Positions 8,303 to 16,318 of a stretch of DNA of 64,000 bases are shown here, one piece after another (position 1 is the stretch's first letter; every line of letters starts with the position of its first letter). This stretch comes from Micromonospora chalcea (GTDB taxonomy: Bacteria; Actinomycetota; Actinomycetes; Mycobacteriales; Micromonosporaceae): positions 41,042 to 105,041 of the forward strand of contig NZ_MAGP01000075.1 of NCBI RefSeq assembly GCF_002926165.1, read 5' to 3'. Below the pieces are notes generated by a model. It was given only the letters and a program-made list of their open reading frames with translations. It ran no database searches and was not told the origin of the DNA. A program made the position numbers and the translations under genes.

Positions 8303-11300
8303 TCACTCTCCGTAGTCCCAATCGAGGCCCCAGATGCGGACATTGCCCTGGTGGTCGCCGGTGACGACGGTGCCGAACGCGTCGTCGGCGCGTATCGCTG
8401 TGACCTGGGCGTGGTGACCGTGCAGTGAGCGGATCCGGCGTCCGGCGCGCAGGTCCCAGACGTCGACGGTCTGCTCTCCCGGGTCTCCGGCCACCGCGAA
8501 CCTCCCGTCGGGCGAGACCACCACCTCCTCGACCCCGGAGAGGCGTCCAGCCGGGTCGTCGAGAGCCCTCCCGTCGAACACCGGCTCTCCGCTCGCGGCG
8601 TCCCATACGACGAAGCCGGTCAGCCCGGCGATGACGGCGAGCCGGCGGGAGTCCGTGAAGGCCAACGCCGCCGACGAGCTGTGCTTGACCCGGTCGAGCT
8701 GGTACGACGGGCGCCTGTCACCCGGTCGCCACGCGGTCAGGCGGGTCATCCCGGCCAGCAGCAGCATCCCGGAGGCGAACCGGATCTCCGTGTGCGGGTC
8801 GACGTCCGCAAAGGTCTTCACGGGCTTTCCGGTGTCCATCGACCGGACCTCCACGGCGGCCGTGTCGTGGGTTCGCAGCTGCACGGCGATCGAGCGGGAC
8901 GCCTCGTCGGCCGTGACGCCGACGATCGTGCCGGGTCCGGTGCGGACCGTCGCGACGCAGGCAGCCGCCTCCAGCGACCACACCGTCGCCAATCCGTGGC
9001 CGAAGCCGACCGCCAACAGGTCGCCCGTGATGTCGAGCGTGGTGTTGCCGTCGTCGCGAGGCAGTGCGCCGGCCACCTTGAAGCGGGGCTGGAACGTCTC
9101 GGTGTCGTGGCAGGCGACCGATCCGTCCGAGTAGCTGATGATCATGTCCCGGCCGCCCCTGGCGAAGGACAGGCTGGTGGCGGGGTTCCGCCGCTTGGTG
9201 ACCCCGCCTGCCTTCTCCAGCGTCTCCAGGTCGAAGATCTCGACCTCGTCGACATTGGCCGGGAAGGCGAACAACCGGCCGGAGGCGCCGATGTCGAAGG
9301 TGCCACGGGTGAGCATGACATCGGACAGCTCCTGCTCCAGCCAGATGCCGGTCAATCCGGTGCGCCGCAGGTTCCGGCCCAGGGCCCTGGAGGCCCGGCG
9401 TAGCCGCGGATGACGTTCGTGGCCGGGAACGGCACGCGCCTCGCGGATCGCGTCCGCTGCGCGCCGATCCTCTCCGGCCGCGATCATCGCCTCGACGCGC
9501 TCCATGACCTGGTCGAACGCCCGCTCGTCGCGCGCGAGGGCACCGACCGGGCGGGGCGGCGCGTACGACCGCGGAGCGAGGTGTCCGCTGAGTGGCATGG
9601 GAAGTCGGGAGAGCGAGGTCTGGCCACTGTAGCCGTGCGATTCGGCGATGACGGCGTAGCCGCAGTCCCCGCTGAACGCCGTCGCGTCGCGGCGTGAGCC
9701 CCGCGCCCAGTCCTTCGGGAAGGTGCGGACGCATCGGCGGATGGCGAGTTCGAGGACCTGAAGGTCTCCGGTCCCGGGGTCGAGCAGAGCCCAGCCGGCC
9801 CGGCCGGAGACGCCGAGCATGCGGTATCCGGTCAGCCAGGGGATCTCCCACCGTCGCGGTTCGTCCCAGACCCGCATGTCCACCACTGTCAGGGACTGGT
9901 AGCCGGTTCTCAGGACGGTCGACCCGTCCGGCGCCAGGGCGACCTTCTGGCCGTCGCCGTCCATCTCGTCGGTGGGTATGTGCAGGCCCCGCATCCTCGT
10001 GTCCCGCAGGGGCCACCACTGCTCCACACGGTGGTCGACGGCGGAGCCGGGACGACCCAGTGAGGCGGAGACGCAGACCTCGGCGTCCGGGCCGAGGATC
10101 ACCCGGGTGACAGTGCCGTCGTGGGGGCGGATGCCGGCGACCGGCTTCCACGCGTCGGTGCGGAAGACGAGGACGCGGCCGTCGCCCGTACCCACAGCCG
10201 CGAAGCCACCCTCGGGGCTGAGCGCCACGGCTGTTCCTCCGTCCAGCCGGCCTTCGAGGTAGGCCGTGCCGCCGGCGAGCAGCCACCGTTCGACGCGGGA
10301 GTCCTGGTAGCAGACGAGGATCCGCGCTCCGGCGTGGTCGATCGCGACGTCGACGGGAGCCGGGCCGGAGGCGGCGAGTTCCGCGACCACCCGGCCCGCG
10401 AAGGCGTCCCAGACCCGCACCCGCCCTGACCTCTCGGCCACCACCACGTGTGTCGCGTCGTGATCGCAGGCCATCGCGACGACCTGGCCGGACAGCTGCC
10501 CGAACACCTCGAGCGTGCCCCTCGGCTCCAGTCGGGCACAGCGCTCCCGCGCGGCCGCGATCTCCGGCGATCCCGGATGCTTGCGGTCCGCCTCAGCCAG
10601 GTGCCGGGCCGCGAGGACGCCGTCACCGCGTTCCATGTGCACCATCGCGGCCAGGTAGTCCGCCTCCCAGGAGTCGCCCGTGGCGCGCAGTTCCGACAGG
10701 AGGATCTCGTCGGTGACCAGGCCGTCGGCCCATTTGAGGAGCCCGTGGTTGTAGACCGCGCGGACGTTGTGCGGGTCGATCGCCTTGGCCCGCTCGAACA
10801 TCTCGATCGCGCGGCGTTGGTCGCCGAGGTCCCACAGGGACAGCGCCTTGTTGGACAAGCCGTCGGCCTGGAGAGACGGCGACACCTCGTCGGGGCGCGG
10901 GTAGGGACCAGATGCGCAGTCCGCGTAGACGCTGAGCAGGACGGCCTCCGCCTCGGCGATGTCGCCGATCCTCGACCGGGGGTCGCGCACCAGGCAGCCG
11001 GACAGGAGGTCGCGCAGCGGCCGCGGGAGATCGCCGCGTAGCGACGCCAGCGCATCCGCACCGTCGTGTCCCCACTTCCAGAGCCGGCGCCCGTGCAGCA
11101 GCTCGATCACCGTCAGCGCCCAGGACCACATGTCGCTGGCCCGGCCGATCCGGCCCTCCGGATCGACCTGTTCCGGCGAGCAGTACTGCGGTGTGAAGCC
11201 GCCGAGCGTCGCGTACGAGGTCTCGACGCCACCCGCTGTCCTGTGCGACACGAACGCTTTCGCCTTGGCCGTTCCGAAGTCGGTCACCCGTGCGGTCTCA

Positions 11301-11758
11301 CCGTCGTACATGACGTTGGAGGGCTTGATGTCCTGATGCACCAGACCTGCCGCGTGCGCGTGGCCGATGCCGCGCAGCATCTGGATCGCCACGTCCAGGG
11401 CCCGCGGGAGATCGCGGCACCGCCCGTCCCGCACCGCCGCCGTCAGGTCACCGCCCGCGACCCATTCCGCGAAGACCACCGGGTACGCCCCGACGCGCTG
11501 CACGTAGTTGCAGCCGACGACGTTCGGGTGCGGGTCGAGATCGGTCCAGGCCTGCGCTTCCTGCGCGAGCAGGTCGAGGATCCCGGGCGCCGCTGCAAGG
11601 TCGGGGCGCGGCGTCTTCACCGCCAGGTCGACGCCCCAGGCGAGGTGATGGGCGCGGTAGACGAATCCCATCCCGCCCGTCTCGACGACCTCCTCGATGC
11701 GGAACGTGTCGAGGACGGTCTCCCCCGGCCGCCACCGGATGACCTGCCCCGCGTCCAC
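8303..11758 (-). CDS. Giant Ser/Thr protein kinase with TPR-like region and WD40-type propellers
   Basis: A 1151-residue protein. Residues about 20-275 are a Hanks-type kinase: glycine-rich ETGGMGFVYRA, Lys48 in AVKTP, the catalytic loop HQDIKPSNVM (141-150), DFGTAKA (160-166) and a PEQ segment. The usual HRD arginine is Gln142, which may alter activation-loop control, but the catalytic Asp143 and Lys145 remain. A helical TPR-like part (about 300-410) follows, then WD40/quinoprotein-like repeats to the C-terminus with recurring V-x-V-W-D units. No transmembrane helix is apparent, unlike PknB. It probably scaffolds and phosphorylates partners in the cytosol. The GTG start lies nine bases after the stop of the upstream DUF7019-like gene. 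Confidence 0.85.
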   Translation of the reverse strand: MDAGQVIRWRPGETVLDTFRIEEVVETGGMGFVYRAHHLAWGVDLAVKTPRPDLAAAPGILDLLAQEAQAWTDLDPHPNVVGCNYVQRVGAYPVVFAEWVAGGDLTAAVRDGRCRDLPRALDVAIQMLRGIGHAHAAGLVHQDIKPSNVMYDGETARVTDFGTAKAKAFVSHRTAGGVETSYATLGGFTPQYCSPEQVDPEGRIGRASDMWSWALTVIELLHGRRLWKWGHDGADALASLRGDLPRPLRDLLSGCLVRDPRSRIGDIAEAEAVLLSVYADCASGPYPRPDEVSPSLQADGLSNKALSLWDLGDQRRAIEMFERAKAIDPHNVRAVYNHGLLKWADGLVTDEILLSELRATGDSWEADYLAAMVHMERGDGVLAARHLAEADRKHPGSPEIAAARERCARLEPRGTLEVFGQLSGQVVAMACDHDATHVVVAERSGRVRVWDAFAGRVVAELAASGPAPVDVAIDHAGARILVCYQDSRVERWLLAGGTAYLEGRLDGGTAVALSPEGGFAAVGTGDGRVLVFRTDAWKPVAGIRPHDGTVTRVILGPDAEVCVSASLGRPGSAVDHRVEQWWPLRDTRMRGLHIPTDEMDGDGQKVALAPDGSTVLRTGYQSLTVVDMRVWDEPRRWEIPWLTGYRMLGVSGRAGWALLDPGTGDLQVLELAIRRCVRTFPKDWARGSRRDATAFSGDCGYAVIAESHGYSGQTSLSRLPMPLSGHLAPRSYAPPRPVGALARDERAFDQVMERVEAMIAAGEDRRAADAIREARAVPGHERHPRLRRASRALGRNLRRTGLTGIWLEQELSDVMLTRGTFDIGASGRLFAFPANVDEVEIFDLETLEKAGGVTKRRNPATSLSFARGGRDMIISYSDGSVACHDTETFQPRFKVAGALPRDDGNTTLDITGDLLAVGFGHGLATVWSLEAAACVATVRTGPGTIVGVTADEASRSIAVQLRTHDTAAVEVRSMDTGKPVKTFADVDPHTEIRFASGMLLLAGMTRLTAWRPGDRRPSYQLDRVKHSSSAALAFTDSRRLAVIAGLTGFVVWDAASGEPVFDGRALDDPAGRLSGVEEVVVSPDGRFAVAGDPGEQTVDVWDLRAGRRIRSLHGHHAQVTAIRADDAFGTVVTGDHQGNVRIWGLDWDYGE

Positions 11759-11767
11759 GCCGAGGCC

Positions 11768-12358
11768 CTAGTCGACGAGCGCCACGTAGATCGGGCTACC
11801 CAGCAGCGTGCCGTCCGGGCCTGGCTTCTCGGCCAGTCGCTTCGCGACGAACTCGACCCGTTGCGCCGGCCCCGGGAGCGCGGCCCCGATCTGCGCCAGC
11901 GACTCGTGGAAGCGCTCGTCGTCGAACTCGCCCGGGTCGGCTCGCAGTTCCTGGAGCTTGCGGAACAGGTACGGCGGGACCGATCCGACCGGTTCGGCAT
12001 CACCGCCACCGACCACGTGCGACGCCGAGCCGCCGAGGACGATGACCTGGTCGTCGAGCGTCCCCGCGAAGACCACGATGCCGGTGGTCGGGAAGACCTG
12101 CCAGCGCATCTCCAGGCAGGCCTGGACGTAGGGGCGCTCCTCGTCCGCGGCGCCGACCTGGTCGGCGTCCTGCAGGTGCCGGATGACCTTCTCCAGCTTG
12201 TCGAGGTCGTGGCGCTCGGGCAGAACCGCCTTGCGGCTGTAGCGGACGACCTTCAGGTCGACGGCGAGCTCGGTCTCGTGCTGCGCGGAGGAGGCGACCT
12301 GTGCGGCCAGGAGCCCGATCTTGAGATGCGACAGGTAGAGGTAGTACTTGAGGCTCAA
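11768..12358 (-). CDS. DUF7019/SAVMC3_10250-like protein
   Basis: A 196-residue protein beginning MSLKYYLYLSHLKIGLLAAQV, which resembles the actinomycete SAVMC3_10250/DUF7019 family (typical start KYYLYVSDAKVDML). It contains a WQVFPTTGIVVFAGTLDDQVIVLGGSASHVVG beta core split by short turns and an LGSPIYVALVD ending. Function is unknown in the family as I know it. It is the first gene of a leftward trio with the kinase-WD40 protein and the 203-residue protein, and may be a substrate or regulator of that kinase. Family assignment is from memory of the N-terminal pattern and should be treated as moderate. Confidence 0.65.
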   Translation of the reverse strand: MSLKYYLYLSHLKIGLLAAQVASSAQHETELAVDLKVVRYSRKAVLPERHDLDKLEKVIRHLQDADQVGAADEERPYVQACLEMRWQVFPTTGIVVFAGTLDDQVIVLGGSASHVVGGGDAEPVGSVPPYLFRKLQELRADPGEFDDERFHESLAQIGAALPGPAQRVEFVAKRLAEKPGPDGTLLGSPIYVALVD

Positions 12359-12495
12359 GATGCACTCCGGTTACGGGGAGACGTCCGAAGCCCACCCTAC
12401 GTTGCGCACGCTCGCGATGCTGACCCTCGATCGAGGATGATCGGTGTCCGCGCGGGCCCCTCGCACCAACGCGACCACCTCCCGTGCTGAGCGCG

Positions 12496-12747
12496 TCAGC
12501 GATGGACGCGGCGGGAGCAGGGGCCGTCGTGATCGGCGCGGAGCAGGCACCGCCGGCCGCCGGGCATGAGCAGGTCGCAGAAGACCCGATGGCGTACGTT
12601 CTGGTCGTCCTCGGCCGACACGGTCGTCTCACCCGGGTCGGCGTGCGGCAGCACCCCGGTCCACCGTGCCACGACGCGGGCCAGGCGCTGCGCGGCGGGC
12701 AGGTCGGCAGCGGTCACCGGCAGGTGGATGACCCAGCGCCCGGTCAC
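12496..12747 (-). CDS. Small Cys/His protein paired with DivIVA-like gene
   Basis: An 83-residue protein. The N-terminal half (GRWVIHLPVTAADLPAAQRLARVVARWTG) looks like a small beta-alpha unit. The C-terminal half carries three cysteines and a histidine, C-x9-C-x5-H-x3-C, which could bind zinc. The GTG start overlaps the stop of the DivIVA-like gene by four bases, and the frame upstream of it is only the out-of-phase shadow of that gene. No function is known to me. The pair reads leftwards from the strong ribosome site at 13034-13040. Confidence 0.6.
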   Translation of the reverse strand: MTGRWVIHLPVTAADLPAAQRLARVVARWTGVLPHADPGETTVSAEDDQNVRHRVFCDLLMPGGRRCLLRADHDGPCSRRVHR

Positions 12748-13025
12748 CGGCGCTCGCCGTTCCCCTGCCGCGCCTGCTCGGACTGCCAGCGGCGGAGCGC
12801 CACCTTGATCCGCAGGGTCTCCTGGCGGTGCCTGGTGATCTCGGCGTGGAGCGAGGCCATGTCGCCGGGGACCCGGCCGAGGTAGGCGTACACCGCATCG
12901 GGGTCGAGCGCGCGGCGCCCGAGCCGGGCGGGCGGGAAGCGGCGCTCGCGCACCTGCCACGGCAGCAGTGAGGGGTACGCGGTCGCCCCGCTGCCCCGCC
13001 CCGGCCCATCGTTACGGACGCTCAT
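12744..13025 (-). CDS. DivIVA-domain-like small protein
   Basis: A 93-residue protein whose middle, VRERRFPPARLGRRALDPDAVYAYLGRV, is the N-terminal DivIVA-like motif (F-x-x-x-R-L-G-R-R-G-L-D-P-D-x-V-x-x-Y-L), followed by a helix SLHAEITRHRQETLRIKVALRRW suited to a short coiled coil. It lacks the long coiled coil of Wag31/DivIVA and so is unlikely to be the polar-growth scaffold itself. Such short copies are frequent beside XRE/DUF397 regulators in actinomycetes, and one lies divergently here. The role is unknown. Confidence 0.7.
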   Translation of the reverse strand: MSVRNDGPGRGSGATAYPSLLPWQVRERRFPPARLGRRALDPDAVYAYLGRVPGDMASLHAEITRHRQETLRIKVALRRWQSEQARQGNGERR

Positions 13026-13033
13026 CAGCCTGT

Positions 13034-13040
13034 CCTCCTT
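13034..13040 (-). promoter_or_regulatory. Strong ribosome binding site for the DivIVA-like gene
   Basis: On the minus strand the sequence AAGGAGG ends eight bases before the ATG at 13025. It is a full consensus Shine-Dalgarno sequence and fixes that start. Confidence 0.8.
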
Positions 13041-13267
13041 GTCGTGGAAGGGGTGGGCCCGCCTGCCCGTCCCGCGCCGGCGGGCCCACCCCGCCCTGAC
13101 ACCGCAGCTCCGTTCAGCGGTACGGCACCAGGGCTGCTCAACGGATCACCGATCGACAGGCACAGCGGCCGGGTTGTAGAGATCGCGAGGCCGTCGTGCC
13201 GGTAGTCATCCTGTGACAGTGCGCAGTGGACGCGCAACGTTCCAAAGGCGCATTTCTGGATTGTGCA

Positions 13268-13296
13268 TTGACTTATTTCGTGGGAACGAGTAGACG
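13268..13296 (+). promoter_or_regulatory. Sigma-70-type promoter of the XRE regulator
   Basis: TTGACT (13268-13273) and TAGACG (13291-13296) are separated by 17 bases, a good match to the housekeeping actinomycete consensus. Transcription would begin near 13303, about 45 bases before the chosen start of the XRE gene. The DNA around it is less GC-rich than its surroundings, as expected of a promoter. The 320-base divergent region otherwise holds only the leader of the DivIVA-like pair. Confidence 0.55.
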
Positions 13297-13347
13297 TTGC
13301 AGAGCTACGTCACTCGTTGTTGCCGGATGGAACCAGGGAGTGCCCGG

Positions 13348-14232
13348 ATGGCGGAAGACATCGGTTCGACCGTGCCACGCCGACAGCTCGGCCGGCTGCT
13401 ACGCCAGTTCCGCAACGAGGCCGGCGTGACCCTCGACGCCGCCGCCGAGGCGCTGGAGTACAGCCGGCAGAAGATCTGGCGCATCGAGTGCGGCCTCGGG
13501 CCGGTGCGGGTGCTGGACGTCAAGGCGATGTGCGAGCTGTACGGCGTGTCCGCGGAGATGACCGACGCAATGCGGGGATTGGCGGCCGAGACGAAGTCGA
13601 AGGGGTGGTGGCACGCGTACGGGGACGCGGTGCCGAGCTGGTTCGAGCTGTACGTGGGGTTGGAGTCCGCCGCTGCCCACCTCCGGGAATACGGCGACAA
13701 TCTGATCCCCGGCTTGCTTCAGACTCGCGCCTATGCTCTGGGCCTCTACCAGCCCGGCAGCCGACTTAGTGTTGACGAACGCGAGCGCGCGGTCGAGGTG
13801 CGACTCCAGCGGCAGAGTCTCCTAACCCGCAGGCTGCCGCAGCCCCCACGCTTGGACACAGTGTTGTCCGAGGCGGTACTCCGGAAGACCGTTCATGGAC
13901 CAGGGGTCATGACCGGCCAGCTCACCCGTTTGCTCGAAGTCTCCGAACTTCCGAACGTTTCCCTGCGCGTCGTGCCCTTCGCGGCTGGTCCTCACCCGGG
14001 GTCAGTCGCCGGCTCGTTCGTCATTCTCGACTTCCCCACCAGCAAGGGAGGTCGAGCCGCCGAGCCGTCCGTCGTCTACAGCGAGTCCCTCACCGGAGCG
14101 CTCTACCTGGACAAGCCAGACGAATTGCGCGCCTATGAGAACGCCTGGACCGGGCTGGATGCGCTGGCGTTGAGTGAGGCAGAATCGAGAGACGTGATCA
14201 AGAGGGTCATCGGAGAGATACGCCATGACTGA
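13348..14232 (+). CDS. XRE-family regulator with DUF5753 (Scr1-type)
   Basis: A 294-residue regulator. An N-terminal helix-turn-helix (about residues 11-60, RRQLGRLLRQFRNEAGVTLD then EALEYSRQKIWRIECG) is followed by a DUF5753 domain to the end, recognisable by GLESAAAHLREYGDNLIPGLLQT, the VRLQRQ segment and VSLRVVPFAAGPHPG. These proteins work with a small DUF397 protein, encoded next and overlapping by eight bases. Streptomyces relatives affect development and antibiotic production. They are also classed as Scr1-like antitoxin-type regulators. I chose the ATG with GGGAG seven bases upstream. An ATG seven codons earlier is also possible. Confidence 0.88.
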   Translation: MAEDIGSTVPRRQLGRLLRQFRNEAGVTLDAAAEALEYSRQKIWRIECGLGPVRVLDVKAMCELYGVSAEMTDAMRGLAAETKSKGWWHAYGDAVPSWFELYVGLESAAAHLREYGDNLIPGLLQTRAYALGLYQPGSRLSVDERERAVEVRLQRQSLLTRRLPQPPRLDTVLSEAVLRKTVHGPGVMTGQLTRLLEVSELPNVSLRVVPFAAGPHPGSVAGSFVILDFPTSKGGRAAEPSVVYSESLTGALYLDKPDELRAYENAWTGLDALALSEAESRDVIKRVIGEIRHD

Positions 14233-14425
14233 CCTGACCGGCGCCGCCTGGCGCAAGAGCACCCGCAGCGGCGACAACGGCGGCAACTGCGTCGAGGTCG
14301 CCACCAACCTCGCCGGCATGGTCGCGGTACGGGATTCCAAAGACCCCGGCGGCCCGCTATTGAGCTTCGAGCCGGCTGCCTGGACCGCATTCGTGGCCAC
14401 GATGAGAAGCGACAGGTCGGTCTGA
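14225..14425 (+). CDS. DUF397 protein, partner of the XRE/DUF5753 regulator
   Basis: A 66-residue DUF397 protein with all family landmarks: AWRKSTRSGDNGGNCVEVA, then VAVRDSKDPGGPLLSF, then WTAFVATMRS. Such proteins are almost always encoded directly after an XRE/DUF5753 gene and are thought to modulate it. The start overlaps the regulator's end by eight bases. The paired genes are often linked to toxin-antitoxin-like control, but no toxin activity has been shown for DUF397 itself that I can rely on. Confidence 0.92.
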   Translation: MTDLTGAAWRKSTRSGDNGGNCVEVATNLAGMVAVRDSKDPGGPLLSFEPAAWTAFVATMRSDRSV

Positions 14426-14468
14426 GGCGGGCGTCCGGGTGTAGTCATCAGATTCGGGCACAAGCGCG

Positions 14469-15161
14469 CTACCGGCTCTGGCCGACATCTTGCGGCCCCA
14501 GACCAGGGCATCGGTATGCCGTGTGCTCGCTTCGGTGCCGCATCCAGAACACCACGTCGAGGGTGCGCAGGCGCGATACCTCCTGCGGCAACCTCGCCTG
14601 AGCCTGCAGTTCCGCGAGGCGCCCAACGAGCATGCCACTGTCCTCGCGAAGACGGCCGTGCAGCCAGCGCCAGAATTTCCTGCGGGTCCCGAACGCGCAG
14701 GAGACGATTTCGTCGTAAACGGGCACCAGCGCGGGTCGCTTTCGCGCCAGCAGCTTTCCTGCAATCACCCAGCCGATACCGTCGGCCCTTTTGACAAGAC
14801 GCCATGCTCGGTCGGCGTGGCTTCCATCGTCAACGAAGGCAAGGGCGCCTTCATCGCTCAGGTCAACCTCGGTCGGGATCCCGGCCAGGTGAGCCGACAA
14901 CTCCCGACCAAGCCGCCCCTGCAGCAGGTCGAGGGCCGTCCGAGGGGGTACCCGCACGCTGAGCAACTCGATCGCGATCAGGTCGTCTGCGGTGATGACG
15001 TTACAAGAATCCGGGCGGTCCCCACCGCCACCGAGCCGCTCGAACTGGCTACCGGTACAAGGCGTCGCACCTCCGAGCCCGAAGTACGCTTGAAGCTCAG
15101 GTATCGAGCGAGGGCTGTCCAAGACCGCAAGGACTTCTACGAGAGACAGTGGACGTCTCAT
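14469..15161 (-). CDS. DUF6308 family protein, last gene of the extended RM cluster
   Basis: A 230-residue protein resembling DUF6308: an N-terminal LSLVEVLAVLDSPRSIPELQAYF, a central GIPTEVDLSDEG and RLVKRADGIGWVIAGKLLARKRP, then VPVYDEIVSCAFG and a W-rich stretch KFWRWLHGRL. The middle resembles a helix-hairpin arrangement (VIAGKLLARKRP-x-x-VPVYD) seen in DNA-glycosylase-like folds, but no activity is established. Its ATG overlaps the stop of the HsdR_N-RAMA gene by four bases (ATGA), so it is co-translated with the restriction-like cluster. That makes a defence role plausible. Confidence 0.7.
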   Translation of the reverse strand: MRRPLSLVEVLAVLDSPRSIPELQAYFGLGGATPCTGSQFERLGGGGDRPDSCNVITADDLIAIELLSVRVPPRTALDLLQGRLGRELSAHLAGIPTEVDLSDEGALAFVDDGSHADRAWRLVKRADGIGWVIAGKLLARKRPALVPVYDEIVSCAFGTRRKFWRWLHGRLREDSGMLVGRLAELQAQARLPQEVSRLRTLDVVFWMRHRSEHTAYRCPGLGPQDVGQSR

Positions 15162-16318
15162 GCCTCACTTCCGATCGCCACGCGCCGCCGAATCTCCTTG
15201 AGCGCCACCACATCACCGACTCGTGCATCCTCGGCGGACCAGAAGTCCAGTCCATCGGTTGCCCTACGTGTGGCACTGATCTCTGGTCCGTACACATCGA
15301 TCTTCACCGCCTCGCCGGCGGCGCTGGGGGACGCATATGTCCGGTTGCCGTACCGGATGGTGCCATCGGCAAGCAGCTCGGCAACGTACTGTTTGCCAAG
15401 GTATTTCGCATACAGCTTGGTACCGGGACGAAGTCGGCCAGCCCTGATCAGGTCGACAAGCTTGATCGCGCGCTCCGCCTCCGAAACCGGTCGCTTGACG
15501 GTACGACGGGTCACGGACCCAGGTGGTTGCGATCGAGGAGGCCGCGGGGTCGGCAATACAGGTGGCGCGGCTGCTGGCGGCATTGCCGCACGGGCCACCA
15601 CCGCCGGACCGGTGCCAATGCCGGTGGCAGACGCGACGGACGAAGGGAAATCGAAGCTAGCGCGCACTCTGACGAGGCTGGATCGCACCTCGTCCCGCGT
15701 CAGCCGGCCGAGCCGGCGATCGAGCATCGCCACCATCTCGGGTGCAGGCTCTCCCGCCGCGAACAGTTTACGCAGCTCCGCATGTACCAGCCGGTCGACG
15801 AAGTAGCCCTTCCACAACTCTTCGATGCGGTTGTCGCGCATGTTCTCTTTGCTGAGCAAGGAGAGCAGCTCAACAGCGCCCTCGAAGTCCTCCTCGAGCC
15901 GCACCGCGCGAAAGAGCTTGTGCTCGATGGGAACCGGAGCGTGGGCGTTGTAGACGCGCCATTCCGCCCCGTCCGTCAGGGCAACCCACTCCACGCCCGC
16001 GACGGCGGCATAACTGATGGTCTGGTTGGCCCAGCGCGGATCGTCGAGGTTCTCGCCGAGCCCTTTGGCCTCGATGAACAAGCGTGGGGTGCGCAGCAGC
16101 AGGAGGGCGTAGTCCACGGGGTTGTCGGCACCGCGGCGCCGGTACTCGCGGTGCACCTCGTCGACGTCGAAGAGATCCCAGCCCAGTGCTCCGATGATCG
16201 GCTCGATGAGTCCGGCCTTGGTGTTCTGCTCGCCGATGCGCTGGTGTTGGCGCCGGAAGCGCACCAACCGGTCAAGGCATTGCTTGACGGCGTCTTCCAG
16301 TTCGAACATGCTCCTCAT
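15158..16318 (-). CDS. Stand-alone HsdR_N-type nuclease with C-terminal RAMA domain
   Basis: A 386-residue protein. The first 170 residues match the N-terminal nuclease domain of type I restriction subunits (HSDR_N): TKAGLIEPIIGALGWDL, then NPVDYALLL (Asp69) and LFIEAKG (Glu83, Lys85), a PD-(D/E)xK active site. No helicase motor follows. A Pro-rich linker (about 235-275) leads to a RAMA-like domain (about 290-375: LVDLIRAGRLRPGTKLYAKY, then YASPSAAGEAV and GLDFWSA), a module tied to restriction enzymes and thought to sense modified DNA. The ATG overlaps the stop of the kinase gene. It is likely a nuclease of the system distinct from the full HsdR. Confidence 0.8.
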   Translation of the reverse strand: MRSMFELEDAVKQCLDRLVRFRRQHQRIGEQNTKAGLIEPIIGALGWDLFDVDEVHREYRRRGADNPVDYALLLLRTPRLFIEAKGLGENLDDPRWANQTISYAAVAGVEWVALTDGAEWRVYNAHAPVPIEHKLFRAVRLEEDFEGAVELLSLLSKENMRDNRIEELWKGYFVDRLVHAELRKLFAAGEPAPEMVAMLDRRLGRLTRDEVRSSLVRVRASFDFPSSVASATGIGTGPAVVARAAMPPAAAPPVLPTPRPPRSQPPGSVTRRTVKRPVSEAERAIKLVDLIRAGRLRPGTKLYAKYLGKQYVAELLADGTIRYGNRTYASPSAAGEAVKIDVYGPEISATRRATDGLDFWSAEDARVGDVVALKEIRRRVAIGSEA

